Positions 17,187-27,120 of a stretch of DNA of 50,084 nt are shown here, in pieces. The stretch is taken from positions 1 through 50,084 of the forward strand of contig JAFTJQ010000010.1 of NCBI GenBank assembly GCA_017456285.1, written 5' to 3'. The stretch's first letter is position 1, and each line of letters begins with the position of its first letter. A program made the position numbers and the translations under genes. Source of the stretch: Lentisphaeria bacterium. Its GTDB lineage: Bacteria; Verrucomicrobiota; Lentisphaeria; Victivallales; Victivallaceae. The notes below the pieces were generated by a model that had not been told where the DNA came from, searched no databases, and saw only the letters and a list, made by a program, of their open reading frames with translations.

Positions 17187-18816
17187 TGATAATAGTATTA
17201 ATAAACAGATTATTTTAAGTTGCGAAAAAATGGAGACCCGGGTTGCGGTACTGGAAAACAGCCGCCTCGAGGAGTATGTAATTGAACGTTATACCGACGA
17301 TGTGAAAGTAGGTTCAATTTATTTAGGAAAAATTGTTAATTTGCAACCGTCTTTGCAGGCGGCTTTTGTAGATATCGGTACGGAGAAAAATGCTTTTTTG
17401 CATTACGGTGATTTAATGGACGGACTAAAAAATCTTTTTGAAACCCAAATTGCAATTGTTGAACATAAGTCACACTTGTCCGAGGATGAAAAAAATCGGC
17501 AAATTGCCTATTGGCAGGATGCTATTTACCGCAGAAAACATCGTAAATTGACGATTGATAATCTATTGGAGTATTTTTCTGTCGGTACGGAATTGATTGT
17601 GCAAGTTATCAAGGGCCCGATCGGGACTAAAGGACCGAGAGTATCTGTTGATATAAGTATCGCAGGTCGTTTTTTGGTTTTAATGCCATTTAATAATACA
17701 ATCGGGGTTTCAAGTAAAATTGAGAGTAAAGTCGAGCGTAAAAGATTGAAAGAAATTTTAAATTCCTTGAAAATTTCCGAGGGAATCGGTCTTATCTGCC
17801 GAACCGTCGGAGAGGGCAAAAAAGATGTCTATTTTAAACGTGATGCCGAACTTCTTTTGGATGCTTGGCGAAGTGCCGAGGATAAGCTAAAACGTTGTGA
17901 GGGTACATTTGAATTGTATCGTGAACCTGATTTATCTTCCCGAACTGCCAGAGATTTTATGACCGAAGAAATTTCAGGAATTATGGTCGATGACAAAAAG
18001 GCCTATCGGATAATTCATTCGCAGTTAAAAAAATACGGCGGAATCAAAATGGCTTGCAAGGTCAAAGAATACAAGGGGAAAGAGTCGATTTTTGATTATT
18101 TTAATATCAACAGCCAGCTTTATCAGTTGCTGGGGAGAACTGTTTCACTCCCAAGCGGAGGTTATATTTGCATTGATGAGACAGAGGCTTTGATCGCTAT
18201 TGATGTTAATAGCGGACGCCCCGGCCGAAGCAGAATTGAGCAGCCGGAACTTATTTTAAGGACTAATATGGAGGCAGCAGAGGAGATTGCCAGACAGTTG
18301 CGTTTAAGAAATGTCGGTGGTTTGGTGGTTATTGACTTTATTGATATGAAAACTGAAGCCGATAGAGATACCATCTATAATTTGATGAAAAATTTAACCC
18401 GCCATGACAAAGCCCGTACCAAAGTTCTGCCGATAAGTCAAATGGGTTTAATGGAGATGACCCGTCAGCGGGAGCAGGAGAGTTTGCAGAGTGTGATTTT
18501 TGATATGTGTCCCTACTGTAAAGGAACCGGGCATATAAAATCAACCGAAAGTATGAGCGTGGAAATTCAAAGAGAATTAAATACCATTACTCGAGATAAA
18601 AAGTATAAAAATTCCTTCTTGCGGATTTTTGTTCATCCGTTGGTGCTTCAGCGATTGAAGGAGGAAGATGCTGAATTGCTGGAGGATATCGAAAATAATT
18701 CATCATTGCAATTGAGTTTCCGTGCAGACGAGACATTGCATTTTGAGAAATTCCGCATTATCGATGAGGAGACGGAAGAGCAGCTTTTCCCTGTGGAAAC
18801 AGAAAAAACGGAGTAA
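17179..18816 (+). CDS. rng: Ribonuclease G/E family endoribonuclease
   Basis: About 545 residues, endoribonuclease for rRNA maturation and mRNA decay. The S1 domain (about 33-150, GSIYLGKIVNLQPSLQAAFVDIGTEKNAFLH) carries a longer insertion than E. coli RNase G (LKNLFETQ to YRRKHRK). The catalytic domain holds the two metal-binding Asp residues in IAIDVNSGR and VVIDFIDM, and the zinc-link motif CPYCKGTGH follows. The large RNase E C-terminal scaffold is absent, so RNase G type is preferred. A TTG at 17173 is in frame, but the ATG at 17179 has AAGGA upstream (10 nt) and an 8-bp overlap with fmt. Confidence 0.93.
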   Translation: MSDDNSINKQIILSCEKMETRVAVLENSRLEEYVIERYTDDVKVGSIYLGKIVNLQPSLQAAFVDIGTEKNAFLHYGDLMDGLKNLFETQIAIVEHKSHLSEDEKNRQIAYWQDAIYRRKHRKLTIDNLLEYFSVGTELIVQVIKGPIGTKGPRVSVDISIAGRFLVLMPFNNTIGVSSKIESKVERKRLKEILNSLKISEGIGLICRTVGEGKKDVYFKRDAELLLDAWRSAEDKLKRCEGTFELYREPDLSSRTARDFMTEEISGIMVDDKKAYRIIHSQLKKYGGIKMACKVKEYKGKESIFDYFNINSQLYQLLGRTVSLPSGGYICIDETEALIAIDVNSGRPGRSRIEQPELILRTNMEAAEEIARQLRLRNVGGLVVIDFIDMKTEADRDTIYNLMKNLTRHDKARTKVLPISQMGLMEMTRQREQESLQSVIFDMCPYCKGTGHIKSTESMSVEIQRELNTITRDKKYKNSFLRIFVHPLVLQRLKEEDAELLEDIENNSSLQLSFRADETLHFEKFRIIDEETEEQLFPVETEKTE

Positions 18817-18828
18817 ATTTGAGTTGTT

Positions 18829-20250
18829 ATGCAGTTAGGGAAGTACATAAATCGAGATAGTTTTTATCGGAACGGCGGTTATTGTGAAATTTGGAAAATT
18901 GCCTATCCATTGATTATCATGGGGGCAAGTTATATTATTCTGACCTTGACCGACCGCATGCTGCTTGCTTGGCACAGCACGCTTGAAATGGCGGCATCGG
19001 TACCGGCAGGGGGATTAAATTTCTCGCTTTTCAGTTTTTACAGCGTAACAATCGGATTTACCTCGGCTTTGGTTGCCCAGTATTTCGGGGCTGAAGACAA
19101 ACTTAATTGCGTCCACAGTGCGTGGGGAGCGATATATTTGTCGTGGATTTTTTCGGCAATAATTTTGCTGGTAAATATTCCGCTTGGACGTTGGATTATC
19201 CTCAATAGCGGACATGATGCGGCATTGGCTGAATTGGAATTAAAGTTTTTTTACAGTTTGCAGCCGAGTTCCTGTTTTGCTTGTATGAGTGCGGCACTTT
19301 TCGGCTTTTTTTCGGGTACGGGCAGAACGAAAATCATTGCCAAAGTCAATACAACTATGTGTTTATTAAATATCGGCATAGACTATATTCTTATCTACGG
19401 TATTCAGGGTATAATTCCGTCATTGGGTATTGTCGGGGCGGGATTGGCAACAAGTTTGTGTTCAACTTTCGGCTGTATGTGGGCGTGGCTTGAATTTCTC
19501 AAGGAGAATCAGCAGGAGTTTCCGACTCGGCATGAGAAAAATTTTGATTTGGAAAAGATCAAAAAAATCATTGTATTCGGTTCTCCGAGTGGATTGCAGG
19601 TGCTATTGGGCAGCGGAGGATTTACCGTATTTCAGTTTATGATTGGTTACATCGGTAATGAAGCAATTACTGCTTCAAGCATTTTGATTACCTTAAATAA
19701 TCTCGCATTTGCCCCGATTTTAGGGTTTTGTGATGCAACAACTATTTTGAGCGGTCAGTATATCGGACGTGATGAGAAAAATGTTGCAGAGGGGGTAGTT
19801 TACAGTTCCATGAGAATGTTGATTCCATATATCACCATTTTAGGAATACTTTATATATTCTTCGGTGATTTCCTAATCGGAGTATTTAATGCAATTAATC
19901 CTGCAACTGATGCGGTAATTAAAGTAAACTTTGATGACGCGGCGAAAATTGCAAAAACTCTAATGGTAATGGCGGCATTTACCAATATTCTTGATGCTGT
20001 AAGATTTATCTTTATGGGCGGTCTGCGAGGGGCAGGGGATACTAAAGCGATTTTATATATCATCGGATTATCTTCGTGCCTGGTAATGATTCCCGGAGTA
20101 ACGATTCTGGCAAGGGTTTATCATCAGGGAATTCTCGTTTTGTGGGGATTTTGCGTATTTTATTTGTTGTTGCTTTCTGCTTTGATGTTCTGGCGTTATC
20201 GCAGCGGAGCTTGGAAAAAAATCGATATGATCAAGAAACGAGGGGTGTAA
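18829..20250 (+). CDS. MATE family multidrug/toxin exporter
   Basis: 473 residues with about 12 hydrophobic helices in two similar halves. The N-terminal half has IWKIAYPLIIMGASYIILTLTDRMLLAWHS, as in NorM/DinF proteins; the second half restarts near IKKIIVFGSPSGLQVLLGSGGFTVFQFMIGYIG. It should export cationic drugs or metabolites in exchange for Na+ or H+. It starts 12 bp after rng, in the same operon, with only a weak RBS. Substrate unknown. Confidence 0.9.
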   Translation: MQLGKYINRDSFYRNGGYCEIWKIAYPLIIMGASYIILTLTDRMLLAWHSTLEMAASVPAGGLNFSLFSFYSVTIGFTSALVAQYFGAEDKLNCVHSAWGAIYLSWIFSAIILLVNIPLGRWIILNSGHDAALAELELKFFYSLQPSSCFACMSAALFGFFSGTGRTKIIAKVNTTMCLLNIGIDYILIYGIQGIIPSLGIVGAGLATSLCSTFGCMWAWLEFLKENQQEFPTRHEKNFDLEKIKKIIVFGSPSGLQVLLGSGGFTVFQFMIGYIGNEAITASSILITLNNLAFAPILGFCDATTILSGQYIGRDEKNVAEGVVYSSMRMLIPYITILGILYIFFGDFLIGVFNAINPATDAVIKVNFDDAAKIAKTLMVMAAFTNILDAVRFIFMGGLRGAGDTKAILYIIGLSSCLVMIPGVTILARVYHQGILVLWGFCVFYLLLLSALMFWRYRSGAWKKIDMIKKRGV

Positions 20251-20256
20251 GCAATA

Positions 20257-23200
20257 ATGAAGAACTTAAAATTTTTAGGAATAATTTATCTATTTTTTAT
20301 CTTAATAGGGGTGTTTGCATTTGATTATCGTAATTACCTGCAAATTGATGCAAAAAAATATCCTGATGCCAATGCGGTATTATTGCACGATGAGGATAGA
20401 ATTGTCTATCAGAAAGACGGCAGTTCACTGGAGGTAGATGATTATTATATAAAAGTAATCACCCAAAAGGGTGTAGTTGATAATCGCACTATCCCGATAT
20501 ACTTCAATGAGTTTTACAGTGAGGTTGCAGTTTTAAGTTTTGAACTCATAAAAAGCGATGGGAAAGTTAAAAAAATCAATCTTGCTGAAAATAGTGAAGT
20601 AGTAATTGATTCAAGTCAGATTTCGCAGAATATCTATGATGCTGCTAATAAAATTATGAAATTGTCAGTTCCTGATTTGGAAGTAAATGATATTATCCAC
20701 TTGTGTGTAAAGGAGAATAATCGAATTTCGAGGATAAAAAATGTCTATTCTTTTATCAAGGTACTGCAATCTGATATGCCGATTATCTATTATGAATTAA
20801 TTGTAGCAGGGCCGAAAGATTGTCCTTTGAAAAAAACTTTGATCAAAGACGAGGTGAAATCATCGATAGAATTTACTGAAACAGCTTCACAAAATATGAT
20901 TTTTTATAAATGGGTCGCCCGCAATGTGCCGATGCAGATTCCTGAAGCGGATTCACCGCCATTGTATCTATTCAGTCAGCGAGTTTTAGGCTCAACTGCG
21001 GAAAATTGGGAGGAGATTTCCCGTTGGTATTATAATTTGTCTTTGCCGCATTTGGAAAAAGTTACGCCGCAAATGCAGGAAAAAGTTGCGGAGTTAATCA
21101 GTAATTGCAATAGCGATATGGAAAAAATTCAGGCGATTTTTCAGTTTGTCTCACAGCAGATTCGTTATATGGGAATTACTGCCGAAACCGAAGCGCCGGG
21201 ATATGAACCGCATGACGTCGATATAACTTTCAATAATCGTTACGGAGTATGCCGTGACAAGGCGGCGCTTTTGGTCGCTATGCTCAAAATGGCAGGATTC
21301 GAGAGTTACCCGGTGCTTTTCTATGCAGGTTATCCGAAAGACGAAGAGGTGGCAAATAATTACTTTAACCATGCAATTACTGCGGTGAAGTTAAATGGAG
21401 AATATATTCTCATGGACTCAACTGATGAGACGACCAAAGAACTTTTGCCTGCTTATTTGGCAAATAATAGTTATTTAGTAGCTCACCCGGAGGGGGAAAG
21501 TTTGAAAATAAGCAACAGTATTCCATGCAGTGATAATCGCTTGGAAATTATTAATAGCGGAGTGTATGATTCAAAAAATAATGAACTTATCATGCAGTCC
21601 GAGCTGGAATTTAATGGTATTAATGATATAATTTACCGCAATGCCCTTTCCCGTTGGCAGAAAGGCTATGAGGAGCAGTATTTCGGAATGATTTTACGCC
21701 GAATTAATCCTGCAATAGTGCTTGAAAGTATCTCGATAACTCCTGAAAATATTCGAGATATGAGTCAAAAATTGAAGGTGATTTTGCGATATAAAGTCCG
21801 AGATTATTTATCACAAAAATCAAACAGCGTAAATGTGATAGATGAGTTGCGATTAGGTGATTATTTGGGCGCTGCTTGTATGATTTTAGGTAATATGTCG
21901 CTTGATAAACGTAAATTCCCGATGGAGTTATTTTCTACTGCCGAAACAGTGGAAAAAACTTCTATTGACTTCGGCAAAACTGAAATAGGCGAATTGCAAA
22001 TTCCCGAATATGAAGCGATTGATAATGAGTTGCTTAAGCATGTAAAAAATGTAAAATTTTCAGAGAATAAGTTAGAGATAATTTCTGAATTTGCTTTGAA
22101 GAAAAATTTGATATATCCTGCTCAATATAAAGCAATTAAAGAGGATATGAAAAAAGTTGACTCCGATAATAAAAAATTGATTTTTTATTTATTGACAAAC
22201 AGCAATAAAAACTTCGATACTAAAATTATTCGGGATCTTACCGAGTATAATTTTATCAATAATTTCAATTGGGAGAAAATTACTACCAAAGAATTTGAAG
22301 TGCTTAATTATGCCTCAATGAAGGATAATTCCGAGTTGCAAATTTACTTTAATCCTGCGTGGGAAAAAGTTGAGTTGCTTTCGGCTTATGTTGTAAACGG
22401 TGACAAAACTCAGCAAATTTCGCCGTCAGAAATAAATGTCATGGATCAAAATATCAATGCACCAACTTATTCAAACGGCAAAATTTTTACCGTAAATTTC
22501 CCGAATGTCCAAGTAGGAAGCAAAGTATTTTATCAAGTCAAAGTTACCGCTTTTAATCACCCGTATTTTGCGACAGTTATCAGTTTCGGTTCTTTGGATT
22601 ATATCATCAAAAAAGAGGTGGTTTTTAGAAATGTAAGCAATGATTTTACCTTTTTAATCGATGATTTGCCGAAAAATATTAAAGTAAAGCAAGATGGCAA
22701 AACTATCAGTTTCAGTGCGGATAATTTATCGCCTGTTATACCTGAAATCGGTATGACGCCTGCTTATGTGCTTTTTCCAAGCATTTGGGTAAGCAATAAA
22801 ACAATTAAAGATTTTGCCGAAGAACTTAAAACGACAATAAACTCTCACGCTCGAGTAACGGAAAAAATTAAAAAATTAACTTCCGAATTAACCAATCAAA
22901 GTCAAACTGAACTTGAAAAAGTGCGGATTATTCGTGATTATGTGGCAAAAAATATTCGCAAAATTGATTTGAAATTCAGTCGTTACCCGATGATTTTTTC
23001 AAATCCTGATGAAGTTTTAGAGCGAGGGTATGCCTCATCGGCGGATAGTGCAGTGCTTTTGTTATCCATGCTTAAAGCACTTAATTTAGCTGATAATTGT
23101 CAAATTTTGCTCCTTTCAGAATTTGGACGTATCAATAATTGCCAAAACTATTGGAGCAAAATTTTGACTGACAGATTTACCGATATTTTAATCTATCGCC

Positions 23201-24009
23201 CTGAAAAATATGACGGCACTAAACTCGTGCAATCAGGATTTATGCTCAATGGGAGCAGTCAATATGGCGATATATCGGAGTTTCCCAAAAATAATTGTGA
23301 TTACTTGAATACGGCGGGAGCTGAAATTGAGAACTTCGGAAATAACATACACAATGAACGGCAGAAAGAATTTGAAATAACTATTAATAATGATAATTCT
23401 GCTGATGTTGAGGCAATTTACAGTTACTCTGGAGCTTATTTCGGAGAGATTAATAAATTCTATCAAAGTGCCACCAATGAGGAGCGTATCAGATTTATGA
23501 AAAGTTTGGAATCTGAAATTGCTATGCAAGCGGAGAGTGTGAGTCGCTCATACGATGCTGATTATGATAAAGGCATTGCTGAAATTAAACTAAAAGTTCA
23601 CATTGATAATTTCGTCAGGAAATCGGGGAATTTTTACTATTTTGAATTGCCTGAATTTATTGAATTGGCTGATTTTATCCGCTTGGGAAGCGAAAAGAGA
23701 AGCGAGAATTATCTGCTTAAACAACTTAATTACAATAGAAGTAATTACCGGATTAAGTTCCCGACGGATTGTAAATATATTGATTGCAATGAAAATATTG
23801 ATTTTAATAATTATTCTTTACACTATGTGTGTAATTATGCTTCAGCAAGAGGCGGTAACGGTTTGGAAGTTGAGAATTTTATCAATGCTTCAGAGACGCT
23901 TTTAAGCCCTGATGAATATTATAATTTATTGAATTTGAATAAACAATGCGGTAAAAAAATACAAAAAACAGTAATTTTTACAAAAAATTCAGGAAAAAAT
24001 TTGCAATAA
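20257..24009 (+). CDS. Giant secreted DUF3857/transglutaminase-like protein, internally duplicated
   Basis: 1250 residues, signal peptide 1-22. First half: DUF3857-type beta domain (about 40-230) and a transglutaminase core with an intact triad, Cys332 (YGVCRDKAALLVAMLK), His372 (FNHAITAV) and Asp387 (LMDSTDE), then a DUF3858-like beta domain (about 430-560). Second half (about 640-1250) repeats this plan: beta domain, core-like segment ERGYASSADSAVLLLSMLKAL (920s) and beta domain, but the cysteine position is Ser928 and no clear His/Asp pair is seen, so the second core is probably inactive. It would work in the periplasm or at the surface as a protease or crosslinking enzyme; substrate unknown. 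It begins 6 bp after the MATE gene. Confidence 0.85.
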   Translation: MKNLKFLGIIYLFFILIGVFAFDYRNYLQIDAKKYPDANAVLLHDEDRIVYQKDGSSLEVDDYYIKVITQKGVVDNRTIPIYFNEFYSEVAVLSFELIKSDGKVKKINLAENSEVVIDSSQISQNIYDAANKIMKLSVPDLEVNDIIHLCVKENNRISRIKNVYSFIKVLQSDMPIIYYELIVAGPKDCPLKKTLIKDEVKSSIEFTETASQNMIFYKWVARNVPMQIPEADSPPLYLFSQRVLGSTAENWEEISRWYYNLSLPHLEKVTPQMQEKVAELISNCNSDMEKIQAIFQFVSQQIRYMGITAETEAPGYEPHDVDITFNNRYGVCRDKAALLVAMLKMAGFESYPVLFYAGYPKDEEVANNYFNHAITAVKLNGEYILMDSTDETTKELLPAYLANNSYLVAHPEGESLKISNSIPCSDNRLEIINSGVYDSKNNELIMQSELEFNGINDIIYRNALSRWQKGYEEQYFGMILRRINPAIVLESISITPENIRDMSQKLKVILRYKVRDYLSQKSNSVNVIDELRLGDYLGAACMILGNMSLDKRKFPMELFSTAETVEKTSIDFGKTEIGELQIPEYEAIDNELLKHVKNVKFSENKLEIISEFALKKNLIYPAQYKAIKEDMKKVDSDNKKLIFYLLTNSNKNFDTKIIRDLTEYNFINNFNWEKITTKEFEVLNYASMKDNSELQIYFNPAWEKVELLSAYVVNGDKTQQISPSEINVMDQNINAPTYSNGKIFTVNFPNVQVGSKVFYQVKVTAFNHPYFATVISFGSLDYIIKKEVVFRNVSNDFTFLIDDLPKNIKVKQDGKTISFSADNLSPVIPEIGMTPAYVLFPSIWVSNKTIKDFAEELKTTINSHARVTEKIKKLTSELTNQSQTELEKVRIIRDYVAKNIRKIDLKFSRYPMIFSNPDEVLERGYASSADSAVLLLSMLKALNLADNCQILLLSEFGRINNCQNYWSKILTDRFTDILIYRPEKYDGTKLVQSGFMLNGSSQYGDISEFPKNNCDYLNTAGAEIENFGNNIHNERQKEFEITINNDNSADVEAIYSYSGAYFGEINKFYQSATNEERIRFMKSLESEIAMQAESVSRSYDADYDKGIAEIKLKVHIDNFVRKSGNFYYFELPEFIELADFIRLGSEKRSENYLLKQLNYNRSNYRIKFPTDCKYIDCNENIDFNNYSLHYVCNYASARGGNGLEVENFINASETLLSPDEYYNLLNLNKQCGKKIQKTVIFTKNSGKNLQ

Positions 24010-24071
24010 TCTAAATATAATGCTATTTTATGGAGATTTAGTATTACAGTATAATTTTGTAGAGGTAAAAA

Positions 24072-24356
24072 ATGAAAAAACGTATTTTCGTTGATGGTAT
24101 GGAGAATATCAGTTTGAATAGCGGGTTGGTTCGTATGAATTTTTTCAATACGGATACCCAAAAAAACGAATCTGAAGTTACTAATGAACTCATTATGACT
24201 CCCGGCGGATTTTTAAAAGCTTTCGGAGCAATGGAGGATTTGGTAAATAAACTCATTGCTGATGGTGTCATTACCAGAAACGTAAAGAATAATAGTGAGA
24301 ATAATTCTGAATCAAGTGAAGTCAAAAATGACAGCACTTCACCGAATTTCGGATAA
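24072..24356 (+). CDS. Small hypothetical protein upstream of the HlyB-like exporter
   Basis: 94 residues, no signal peptide or membrane helix, polar Asn/Ser-rich tail (from about 72). RBS GAGG is 6 nt before the ATG. It is 28 bp upstream of the exporter gene and on the same strand, so probably co-transcribed. Two readings: a DUF3467-like regulator or accessory protein (the ELIMTPGGFLKAFGAMEDLVNKL stretch resembles that family's MSPxHAKxLLxxL region), or a secreted peptide with a double-glycine leader (Glu39-Leu40 at -8/-7 and Gly45-Gly46 at -2/-1). The leader would be unusually long and the exporter lacks the peptidase cysteine, so I favour the first. Confidence 0.6.
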   Translation: MKKRIFVDGMENISLNSGLVRMNFFNTDTQKNESEVTNELIMTPGGFLKAFGAMEDLVNKLIADGVITRNVKNNSENNSESSEVKNDSTSPNFG

Positions 24357-24384
24357 ATCTTGATTATAAGGAATATACAATATA

Positions 24385-27120
24385 ATGAGTAGTGAGAATA
24401 ATTTGGAGCAGCCACGCTTAACTGCGATTGAGTGTCTCAATGAGATAATCAAGCTGCTGCCGTCAGGAATCAATCTCGAAGCTTTTTTGCAGAGCAGCAA
24501 AGCCGAGAATAATTACGATTTAATTTTTGAGGTTTCTGAAAAATTGAAGTTATCTCCGGAAAAAAGATTGGAATCATCAATCGATGAATTACTTGCTTAC
24601 TTCGGAGCCCCGGTTTTTCTGGAACTTAACAATGGTAATTTCGTGCTTTTTTTAGGAACCAGAAAAGCACAATTAGCAAATCAGAGCAACATGTTTGCAG
24701 TTTTTGATCCTTTGAGCAAAAGTTCAGGCAAAGTAATTTTCCTTGAAACTGAAAAGGTTGAGAAAGCTTGGACAAAAAAGGCGATTTTTTTGCGTAATTT
24801 AAATAATCCGTCATACTCCGCTGACGGCAGACACACGGCACTCTATACTTTGACGGCGATTGCCCGTCATCACGGTATTATTACCGATGTGAATGTGCTT
24901 TTGCACGAGAATGCGATTAATGAGGATGAAGTCGAGGTGCATTTACTGCGTAATATTGCAGGAAATTTGGGACTAAATTCCAAAGAGAGCAAAGTTACTT
25001 GGGATAAACTTCCGACACTGAAAAACGTTTTCCCGTTTATGGGATTTACCAAAGAGGGCAAATCTGTGATTTTCTGCGGTATCCGCCCGTTGGATAAAAA
25101 TGCTCCCGTCCCTGAAAACTCCGTAAGTGTTGTTGAAAAAAACGATAAAGAGAGTGAAAAAGAGGAGAACAAGGAAGAACTCCTTACTCCTGAAGTAGTT
25201 ACTGCCGAGGATTTGGCAAAAGAAAAGGCAGCCGAAAAGCAAAAAGCAGAATATGAACTCGTTCTTTGGGATCCATTGGTAAATGGTCAGAATTCTTCAA
25301 GAATGCGTTATGTTGATGAAAAAAGTTTCAAAGAAACCATCTCTGAAAAGGTGATTTTTTTCAAACGCCATTATTCGCTTTTGGATGACAATCAACCTTT
25401 CCGTTTACGTTGGTTTATTCCTGAATTTATGCGGCAGAAAGCCTTGTTGACTCAGGTGGCAATTGCAATTTTGGCAATTAGTTTGATCGGACTTGCGATT
25501 CCGCTTTTCTTCCAAATTGTGGTTGATAAAGTTTTGGTACATCAAAGTTACAACACTTTGACTGTTTTAGGAATCGGGGTGTCGATACTTTTGGTATTCA
25601 ATGCGATGCTTGAGTATCTGCAAAATTATTTTCTCTTATTCGCAACCAATCGAATAGATATTCGTTTGGCAACGAGAACTTTTGCAAAATTATTGAGTTT
25701 ACCTGTTGATTTTTATGAGAGAATTTCATCAGGTGTATTGATTAAGCACATGCAGCAGACCGAGAAAATCAGAAGCTTTTTATCCGGCAGTTTATTCCAT
25801 TCGGCGTTGGAATTATTTTCGCTGGTGGTATTTTTGCCTTTCCTGCTTTTTTACAGTGTGAAATTGACTTTGGTTGTGCTGTTTTTTACCTTCCTTATGG
25901 CATTAGTTATTGCGGTTCTGATTAAGCCGTTTCAGGCGAGATTGGAGGAACTCTACATGGCAGAGGGTAAGCGGCAGGGCATGCTCGTTGAGACTATTAA
26001 TGGTATTAGAACTGTCAAATCTCTGGCATTAGAGCCTACTCAACAGCGCAAGTGGAATGACACCGCGGCATTTGCAATTACCCGTTATTTCCGAGTTGCT
26101 AAAATCTCCTTAACTGCGAGAACTATAAGCCAGTTGCTTGAGAAGTTCATGTTTATTGCCGTTATTTGGATCGGAGCAAATTCGGTTTTTGACGGCGAGA
26201 TGTCAGTCGGTGCGTTGATTGCGTTCCAAATGCTTTCAGGCAGAGTGACTGCACCTTTGGTTAGAATTGTCGGTTTGGTGCATGAGTATCAGCAAACTGC
26301 CCTCTCTGTCCGCATGCTCGGAGTGGTTATGAATAGTCCGAAAGAGCAGGTCGGCGGAACATTGCAGCACAAACTTCGCGGAGAGTTGTCGCTTGAGAAT
26401 TTGAAATTCCAGTACACTGCTGACGGTCCGGTGGTAATTAAGGACTTTAATTTACACATTGCTCCCGGCATGACAGTCGGTTTGGTCGGACGTTCAGGTT
26501 CAGGCAAAACAACTGTAACCAAATTGATACAGGGTTTGTATCCGTTGCAGGGCGGTATAATTAAATTTGACGGAATTGATATTCGTGAAATTGATTCATC
26601 ATGCTTGCGTTCAAATATCGGTGTGGTTTTGCAGGACAATTATTTCTTCCACGGAACTATCAAGGAAAATTTGTCTGTTACCAAAAAAGATGCAACTATG
26701 GAGGAAATTATCTATGTTGCCCGCATGGCAGGTGCCGATGAATTTATTCAACGCATGAGCAAGGGTTACGAATCGTTGCTGGAGGAGAATGCTTCTAACC
26801 TCTCAGGTGGTCAACGTCAGCGATTGGCGATTGCCAGAGCATTGCTGCCGAATCCGAGAATTTTGATTTTTGACGAAGCAACCAGTGCTTTGGACCCCGA
26901 GAGTGAAACAATGATTCGCCGTAATTTGAAGATGATTGCGAGAAATCGAACTGTATTTATTATTTCACACCGCCTCTCAATCCTGTGCCGTGCCGATAAT
27001 ATCGTGGTCATGGACAAAGGCGAGATTGTAGAGCAGGGCAATCACAAGAACTTGATTGCTAAAAACGGTCTCTATGCAAGCTTCTGGAATCAACAAATGG
27101 GAACAGAGGATGATGAGTAA
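24385..27120 (+). CDS. HlyB-type ABC exporter with tandem degenerate C39-like domains
   Basis: 911 residues, about 200 longer than HlyB. The N-terminal 330 residues contain two C39-peptidase-like units: about 15-140 (ending FAVFDPLSKSS) and about 148-330 (GRHTALYTLTAIARHHGI to YELVLWDPLVNG). The catalytic Cys place in the second is Thr151, so it is a substrate-holding domain as in HlyB; a charged insert (about 236-288, many Glu and Lys) interrupts it. The membrane domain (about 340-620) has FFQIVVDKVLVHQSYNTLTVL, very HlyB-like. ATPase: Walker A GRSGSGKTT, signature LSGGQRQR, Walker B ILIFDEATSALD, and His in IISHRLS. With the HlyD-like neighbour it forms a type I secretion system; the TolC partner and the substrate are not in this window. 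Confidence 0.9.
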   Translation: MSSENNLEQPRLTAIECLNEIIKLLPSGINLEAFLQSSKAENNYDLIFEVSEKLKLSPEKRLESSIDELLAYFGAPVFLELNNGNFVLFLGTRKAQLANQSNMFAVFDPLSKSSGKVIFLETEKVEKAWTKKAIFLRNLNNPSYSADGRHTALYTLTAIARHHGIITDVNVLLHENAINEDEVEVHLLRNIAGNLGLNSKESKVTWDKLPTLKNVFPFMGFTKEGKSVIFCGIRPLDKNAPVPENSVSVVEKNDKESEKEENKEELLTPEVVTAEDLAKEKAAEKQKAEYELVLWDPLVNGQNSSRMRYVDEKSFKETISEKVIFFKRHYSLLDDNQPFRLRWFIPEFMRQKALLTQVAIAILAISLIGLAIPLFFQIVVDKVLVHQSYNTLTVLGIGVSILLVFNAMLEYLQNYFLLFATNRIDIRLATRTFAKLLSLPVDFYERISSGVLIKHMQQTEKIRSFLSGSLFHSALELFSLVVFLPFLLFYSVKLTLVVLFFTFLMALVIAVLIKPFQARLEELYMAEGKRQGMLVETINGIRTVKSLALEPTQQRKWNDTAAFAITRYFRVAKISLTARTISQLLEKFMFIAVIWIGANSVFDGEMSVGALIAFQMLSGRVTAPLVRIVGLVHEYQQTALSVRMLGVVMNSPKEQVGGTLQHKLRGELSLENLKFQYTADGPVVIKDFNLHIAPGMTVGLVGRSGSGKTTVTKLIQGLYPLQGGIIKFDGIDIREIDSSCLRSNIGVVLQDNYFFHGTIKENLSVTKKDATMEEIIYVARMAGADEFIQRMSKGYESLLEENASNLSGGQRQRLAIARALLPNPRILIFDEATSALDPESETMIRRNLKMIARNRTVFIISHRLSILCRADNIVVMDKGEIVEQGNHKNLIAKNGLYASFWNQQMGTEDDE

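Noticed and set aside
24072-27120. A peptidase-containing bacteriocin exporter with its precursor peptide
   Set aside because: The C39-like domain has Thr at the catalytic Cys place, and the exporter and adaptor are HlyB/HlyD-like rather than LagD-like; the small ORF's leader would be atypically long.
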